This document shows, piece after piece, positions 38,655 to 41,825 of a stretch of DNA of 41,825 bases (position 1 is its first letter; each line of letters begins with the position of its first letter). Source of the stretch: Verrucomicrobiia bacterium (GTDB lineage: Bacteria; Verrucomicrobiota; Verrucomicrobiia; Verrucomicrobiales; Akkermansiaceae); NCBI GenBank assembly GCA_030430455.1, contig JAUIJB010000028.1:1-41825 (forward strand). The letters are read 5' to 3'. Below the pieces are notes generated by a model that was not told the origin of the DNA, made no database searches, and saw only the letters and a list, made by a program, of their open reading frames with translations. A program made the translations under genes and the position numbers.

Positions 38655-39256
38655 GGTCTGTGCTGCTTGAAGGCGAGGATGTTTGGGGTCGGTGCCTTCA
38701 GTTGCTCCGCGCCAATTGCCTGAGAGTGCGCGAATCCTTCGACTGATGTCTGGGCGTCTAGCCATTCGCTGGCAAGATTTGCAAGCAGGATTGGCATCGA
38801 TTGCTCGCCGGGTGCCGAGCCCGAGTCGGTGCGCAGGCTGATGCACGAGGACCCGCGATCGACGCCCAGGTGGAGCACCCGGGGTTTGTCGCGGAGCGCC
38901 TCGGCGGCGGCGGGGTCGTGGATGACGGCATCGCCGCGCGAGGCGATGACACGAATGATCCGCCGCAGGCCTTCCGGCCGGGTGGCCCGGTTCTCCGCCT
39001 CGTCGGACACCCCGAGAAGGTCACGGCTGGCCGGGTCGTTGGCGATCGAGAGGATTTCCTCGGCGCCGAAGGACAGCCAGCGGGTCTGGCCGTCGTCGCG
39101 GCACACGTTCAACTGCCGGCAGAGGTGGTTGCAGGCCGTCCGGTCGAGGCCGGTGGCATGCAGGGTCCAGCGCGGGGTCGGGTTGGACTCGAGCTGGAAG
39201 AGCCATCGGTAGAAGGCGGGGAGAAAGCTGCTGTAATTTGAGATGCCCGCGTCCAT
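38651..39256 (-). CDS. Unknown 201-aa protein heading the cbb3 block
   Basis: 201 aa, not recognised. No signal or membrane helix. It has four cysteines (CNHLCRQLNVC region, and SSCISLR), a mixed alpha/beta composition, and a Gly-Asp-rich segment ASRGDAVIHDPAAAEAL (~104-120). Its stop overlaps ccoS in ATGA, so it is almost surely cotranslated with it. A Cys-His-Cys cluster in CNHLCRQLNVC could bind a metal, but that is a guess. It diverges from the next gene across 127 bp, which should hold the promoter of the cbb3 block. Confidence 0.6.
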   Translation of the reverse strand: MDAGISNYSSFLPAFYRWLFQLESNPTPRWTLHATGLDRTACNHLCRQLNVCRDDGQTRWLSFGAEEILSIANDPASRDLLGVSDEAENRATRPEGLRRIIRVIASRGDAVIHDPAAAEALRDKPRVLHLGVDRGSSCISLRTDSGSAPGEQSMPILLANLASEWLDAQTSVEGFAHSQAIGAEQLKAPTPNILAFKQHRP

Positions 39257-39383
39257 GATGGGGAGGATGGAAGGAACCGCGCGGTCTGCTCCGCCAATTC
39301 CCGCTTAGGATGTGCGAATCCTGTGGAGTGTGGGGAATTGTCGATCGACGCCCGTGCGGAAGCTTCGCAGGCTTGGGGCGGGC

Positions 39384-41255
39384 ATGAATCCGTGGTCGAA
39401 ATGGAGTGGCTTCCGGGTCCGCGGATGGACGACGCGGATCCTGCGCCTTCTGCTGGCCGGCGGGATCGTGGCCTGGCTGGTGGCGGGTGTTCCGGCCGCG
39501 GCGACCGAGGGGCAACTGGCGGCGGCGGGCGATCCCGCGGCGGGCCCCGGGCTGGGTGGTGCGGGACATCCGCCGGTGAAGCTCGAGATCCGCTTTGCCG
39601 AGGGTCCGGCGGCGGAGGTGGTTCTGGTGTGGGGGATCGACGGCTGGTTGCCACCGCCGGTCGAGGGTCGACCGGAGGGGTCGACGATCCGCCGCCGGGT
39701 GCTGCACTCGCCGATGCTGCCGGTCGGCGGAGCCCACCGGGTGGTGATCGAGGTGCCGCAGGGCTCGCGGGTCGACTACGGCTTCCTCGTCACCCCGCCG
39801 GGCGATGCCGTCGCCAGCCCGGTCTGGCGGGAGTCCCCGACCGGCGGGCCGCTGGTGGCGGAGCGCGATCGGGTGATCGTCCACGGGCCGGCGCGCTCGG
39901 GGCAGCCGGAGTGGCTGCGGTGGCTGTGGGCTGTGGGCGCGGTGGCGTGCCTCGTGGTCAGTTGGCGGCGCCGGTGCCGGCCCCTGTCACGGAATGCCTT
40001 TCTCGACATCGATCCCTCGCCCGTGGGGGTGGCGAAGGTTTCCGCCGGACTCGCCTTGGCGGTGGTGGCCGTCCTGCTCGGTGCCTGGGCTTTCGCGCGG
40101 GTGGGTCTGGCGGCCGGCGGCACGGTTCCCGGCGGAATCCGTGCCGGCCTCGCGCTGTTCGATCCCTGGATCGCCACGGGGCTCCCGGCTTGGTTCTCCG
40201 CCGCGCTCATGGTGCTCGCCGCGGTGACCTGCATCGCATGCTTCCTGCTCGACCAGGCCCGCGGGACGGGGCGCTTCGGCCGCTGGCTGTGCTGGGGCTG
40301 GATCGCCATGGCCGCCGGCTTCCTGATGATGTCGGGAAGTGCGCCGGGGTCCTGGGCCGATGCGGGCTCGGCTGGCTTCAGCCGGCTCGGCTGGCCGGGA
40401 AAGGTGGTGGCGGTGGCGGCCCTGCTGGTCCTGCTTCTGTTCGGCGGCCACCTGCGGCGCGACCGGCTCCCCGCCTTGCTCACCCTGTTCGGTGCCGCTT
40501 GCTTCATCGCGCCGCTGGGGGTCGCCTCCGCCGCGGTGACCTCGGGGGGAGAGCTGGCGTTCCGCCAGGTGCTCATCGGGAGGTGGGGCGAGATGTCCGG
40601 GAGCCTCGCCTTCGCGATCGCCGCGATGACCTACCTGAGCCGAGGGGGCGGCTTTCGCCTCCACTTCGAACTGGCCTCCGGCTGGACCTTCGTCGTCGTG
40701 GTGGCGGGTGCCTTCGTGCTCGCCTGGATCGCGGTCCACGGAGGGATTCCCGGGGTCGGGATCCCAGTCCCCCAGGCGTGGTTCCCGGCCACTCTCGCGG
40801 TGGTCGCCGCTGTCGCCTGCTACTACCTCCATCGCGGATTCCGCATGCTCGGGGAGTCCGTCCGGGCGCGGGTCTTCGCCGGGTGGGCGGTCGTCGCCGT
40901 GGCGATGTCGATGACCTGCGGCGTCGGGCTGCGATCCTGGGTGGCCGGCTCGGGGCTGGCGGCGGTGGTCGACGCGACCCTCGCGCTGGTCGTGGTCGTG
41001 GCCGCGGTCGCCGGGTGTGGCGTGGTCGCACGGCCCGCCTACGGTCTCGGCGCGGCGGTCTGGCTGGTGGCCTCGGGGGAGTTGCTCCGGCCCGGGCCGG
41101 ACGCCTCCGGCTGGGGCCTGCTGGTCCTCACCGCCGGGATGTGGGGGATGCTGGTCCCGCCGGTCGTCCAGCTGGCGGTGTCCATGCGGGAGGCCGAGGC
41201 CGCCGATGGCACGCTGCGCCTCGTCAGGCGCCGGATCCGCCGGGTCGCCTCATAA
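39384..41255 (+). CDS. Unrecognised polytopic membrane protein with N-terminal beta domain
   Basis: 623 aa. A signal-anchor helix (ILRLLLAGGIVAWLVAGV) is followed by a ~120-residue beta-rich domain (KLEIRFAEG ... VVLVWGIDGWL ... HRVVIEVPQGSRVDYGFL), which recalls starch-binding or Ig-like modules, then ~12 hydrophobic helices from ~190 on, some with CIACFLLDQA-like Cys pairs. No known transporter or glycosyltransferase motif was seen. ATG 39384 is chosen because it just precedes the signal-anchor helix; a GTG frame start at 39312 is less likely. It is the only gene between the cbb3 block and the second RAYT. Confidence 0.55.
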   Translation: MNPWSKWSGFRVRGWTTRILRLLLAGGIVAWLVAGVPAAATEGQLAAAGDPAAGPGLGGAGHPPVKLEIRFAEGPAAEVVLVWGIDGWLPPPVEGRPEGSTIRRRVLHSPMLPVGGAHRVVIEVPQGSRVDYGFLVTPPGDAVASPVWRESPTGGPLVAERDRVIVHGPARSGQPEWLRWLWAVGAVACLVVSWRRRCRPLSRNAFLDIDPSPVGVAKVSAGLALAVVAVLLGAWAFARVGLAAGGTVPGGIRAGLALFDPWIATGLPAWFSAALMVLAAVTCIACFLLDQARGTGRFGRWLCWGWIAMAAGFLMMSGSAPGSWADAGSAGFSRLGWPGKVVAVAALLVLLLFGGHLRRDRLPALLTLFGAACFIAPLGVASAAVTSGGELAFRQVLIGRWGEMSGSLAFAIAAMTYLSRGGGFRLHFELASGWTFVVVVAGAFVLAWIAVHGGIPGVGIPVPQAWFPATLAVVAAVACYYLHRGFRMLGESVRARVFAGWAVVAVAMSMTCGVGLRSWVAGSGLAAVVDATLALVVVVAAVAGCGVVARPAYGLGAAVWLVASGELLRPGPDASGWGLLVLTAGMWGMLVPPVVQLAVSMREAEAADGTLRLVRRRIRRVAS

Positions 41256-41294
41256 AACCGACCTCGATCAAAGATGAAATCAAACTGGCAGACA

Positions 41295-41362
41295 AATAAT
41301 AGGACACACCTCCAATCGGATTTGTTCTTGATGGGGGGATGCGGGGTGGGTAGGGGTGGGGC
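41295..41362 (+). repeat. RAYT-associated upstream box (copy 2)
   Basis: AATAATAGGACACACCT (41295-41311) and a G-rich stretch GGGTAGGGGTGGGG before the ATG match the first copy (19281-19358) in order and spacing to within ~11 nt. The 12-bp tandem repeat of the first copy is absent. Confidence 0.55.
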
Positions 41363-41825
41363 ATGGCGAGGGCGCGGTGGATTGCTCCGTGGAGCGAGTC
41401 GGGGGTCAAACCGGCGGTTTATCACCTGATCTCACGGGTGGTGGAGCGGCGCTTCGCCTTCGGGGCGGAGGAAAAGGAGAAGTTCCGCACCCTGATGCGC
41501 ATGACCGAGAACTTCACCGGTTGCCGGGTGCTGAGCTACTGCGTCATGTCCAACCACTTCCACATCCTGCTGGAAGTCCCGCCCAAGGGTGCCCTGGTGC
41601 TTTCCGACGAGGACCTGCTGCGCCGCGTCGCGGTGTTTTACCCGAAGTGGAAGGTCGCCGAGCTGAGGGAACGGCTCGCGGCGGCAGCGGACTCGCCCGC
41701 GCTGCACACGGAGCTGGTCGAGGCCTACGCCTATCGGATGCACGACCTCAGCGAGTTCATGAAGATGCTGCTGCAGCGCTTTTCGAGCTGGTTCAACCGC
41801 CGGCACGAGCGTCGCGGACGGCTGT
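41363..41825 (+). CDS. Partial REP-associated tyrosine transposase, second copy
   Basis: The first 154 codons of a RAYT running off the right edge. It is intact so far, with HFH in MSNHFHILLEVP at the same position (65-67). About 28 of 154 residues differ from the copy at 19359, so near four-fifths identity; the tyrosine region lies beyond the window. It has the same orientation as the first copy. Confidence 0.88.
   Translation, partial: MARARWIAPWSESGVKPAVYHLISRVVERRFAFGAEEKEKFRTLMRMTENFTGCRVLSYCVMSNHFHILLEVPPKGALVLSDEDLLRRVAVFYPKWKVAELRERLAAAADSPALHTELVEAYAYRMHDLSEFMKMLLQRFSSWFNRRHERRGRL

Noticed and set aside
19359..41825. Two RAYTs as ends of a composite transposon
   Set aside because: RAYTs are domesticated and do not form composite elements by direct repeats; no terminal repeats or target duplications were seen. 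Only homologous recombination between the copies is plausible.

Overview
The window is a high-GC bacterial chromosome segment (G+C-rich third codon positions throughout). It most resembles a member of the Verrucomicrobiota. That placement is inference: it rests on the long-form PurF, a PocR-AraC regulator, a CcoN-CcoO fusion, rare Shine-Dalgarno sequences and two RAYT-type transposases. No rRNA, tRNA, CRISPR array, phage or plasmid gene was seen.

Layout. (1) 1-6180, minus strand: a run of genes reading leftward with an ABC-2 type transporter (ATPase, permease), a membrane-anchored His/Cys-rich protein, a PilT-family ATPase, a type IV pilin-like protein, a GC hairpin, and a partial PilM/GspL-like assembly protein that leaves the window. 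(2) 6518-9446, plus: purM and a long-form purF. (3) 9479-16334, minus: a tightly overlapped cluster that looks like a complete pathway for a polyprenyl-phosphate arabinose donor (DprE1, DprE2, a HAD-UbiA fusion, GtrA), with a large GT-C-like membrane protein with TPRs as candidate user of the donor, then a small membrane protein and acpH. (4) 16441-17274, plus: a class IV aminotransferase / aminodeoxychorismate lyase. (5) 17276-21741: polyamine genes speA and nspC, separated by the first RAYT gene. (6) 21758-27376 and 34936-39256, minus: two blocks of cbb3 cytochrome oxidase genes. The first holds assembly factors (ccoG, a FixH-like small protein, a SafE/UreH-type membrane protein, ccoI) plus a PocR-AraC regulator. 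The second holds structural genes (ccoP, ccoQ, ccoNO fusion), ccoS and an unknown gene. (7) 27692-34671, plus: a small lipoprotein and a TetR-RND tripartite efflux operon sitting between the two cbb3 blocks. (8) 39384-41255, plus: an unrecognised polytopic membrane protein. (9) 41363-end: a second RAYT, about four-fifths identical in protein to the first, with the same upstream box.

Working together: region 3 is best read as UbiA transferring phosphoribose to a polyprenyl phosphate, the fused HAD domain removing the 5'-phosphate, DprE1/DprE2 epimerising ribose to arabinose, GtrA helping lipid-sugar transbilayer movement, and the GT-C enzyme using the donor outside the membrane. Regions 6 and 8 together supply a microaerobic respiratory oxidase with its copper delivery and assembly. 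Three real genes of 52-54 codons (FixH-like, CcoQ, CcoS-like) lie in these blocks. Several starts are GTG or lie in 4-base overlaps (ATGA or GTGA) with the gene before.
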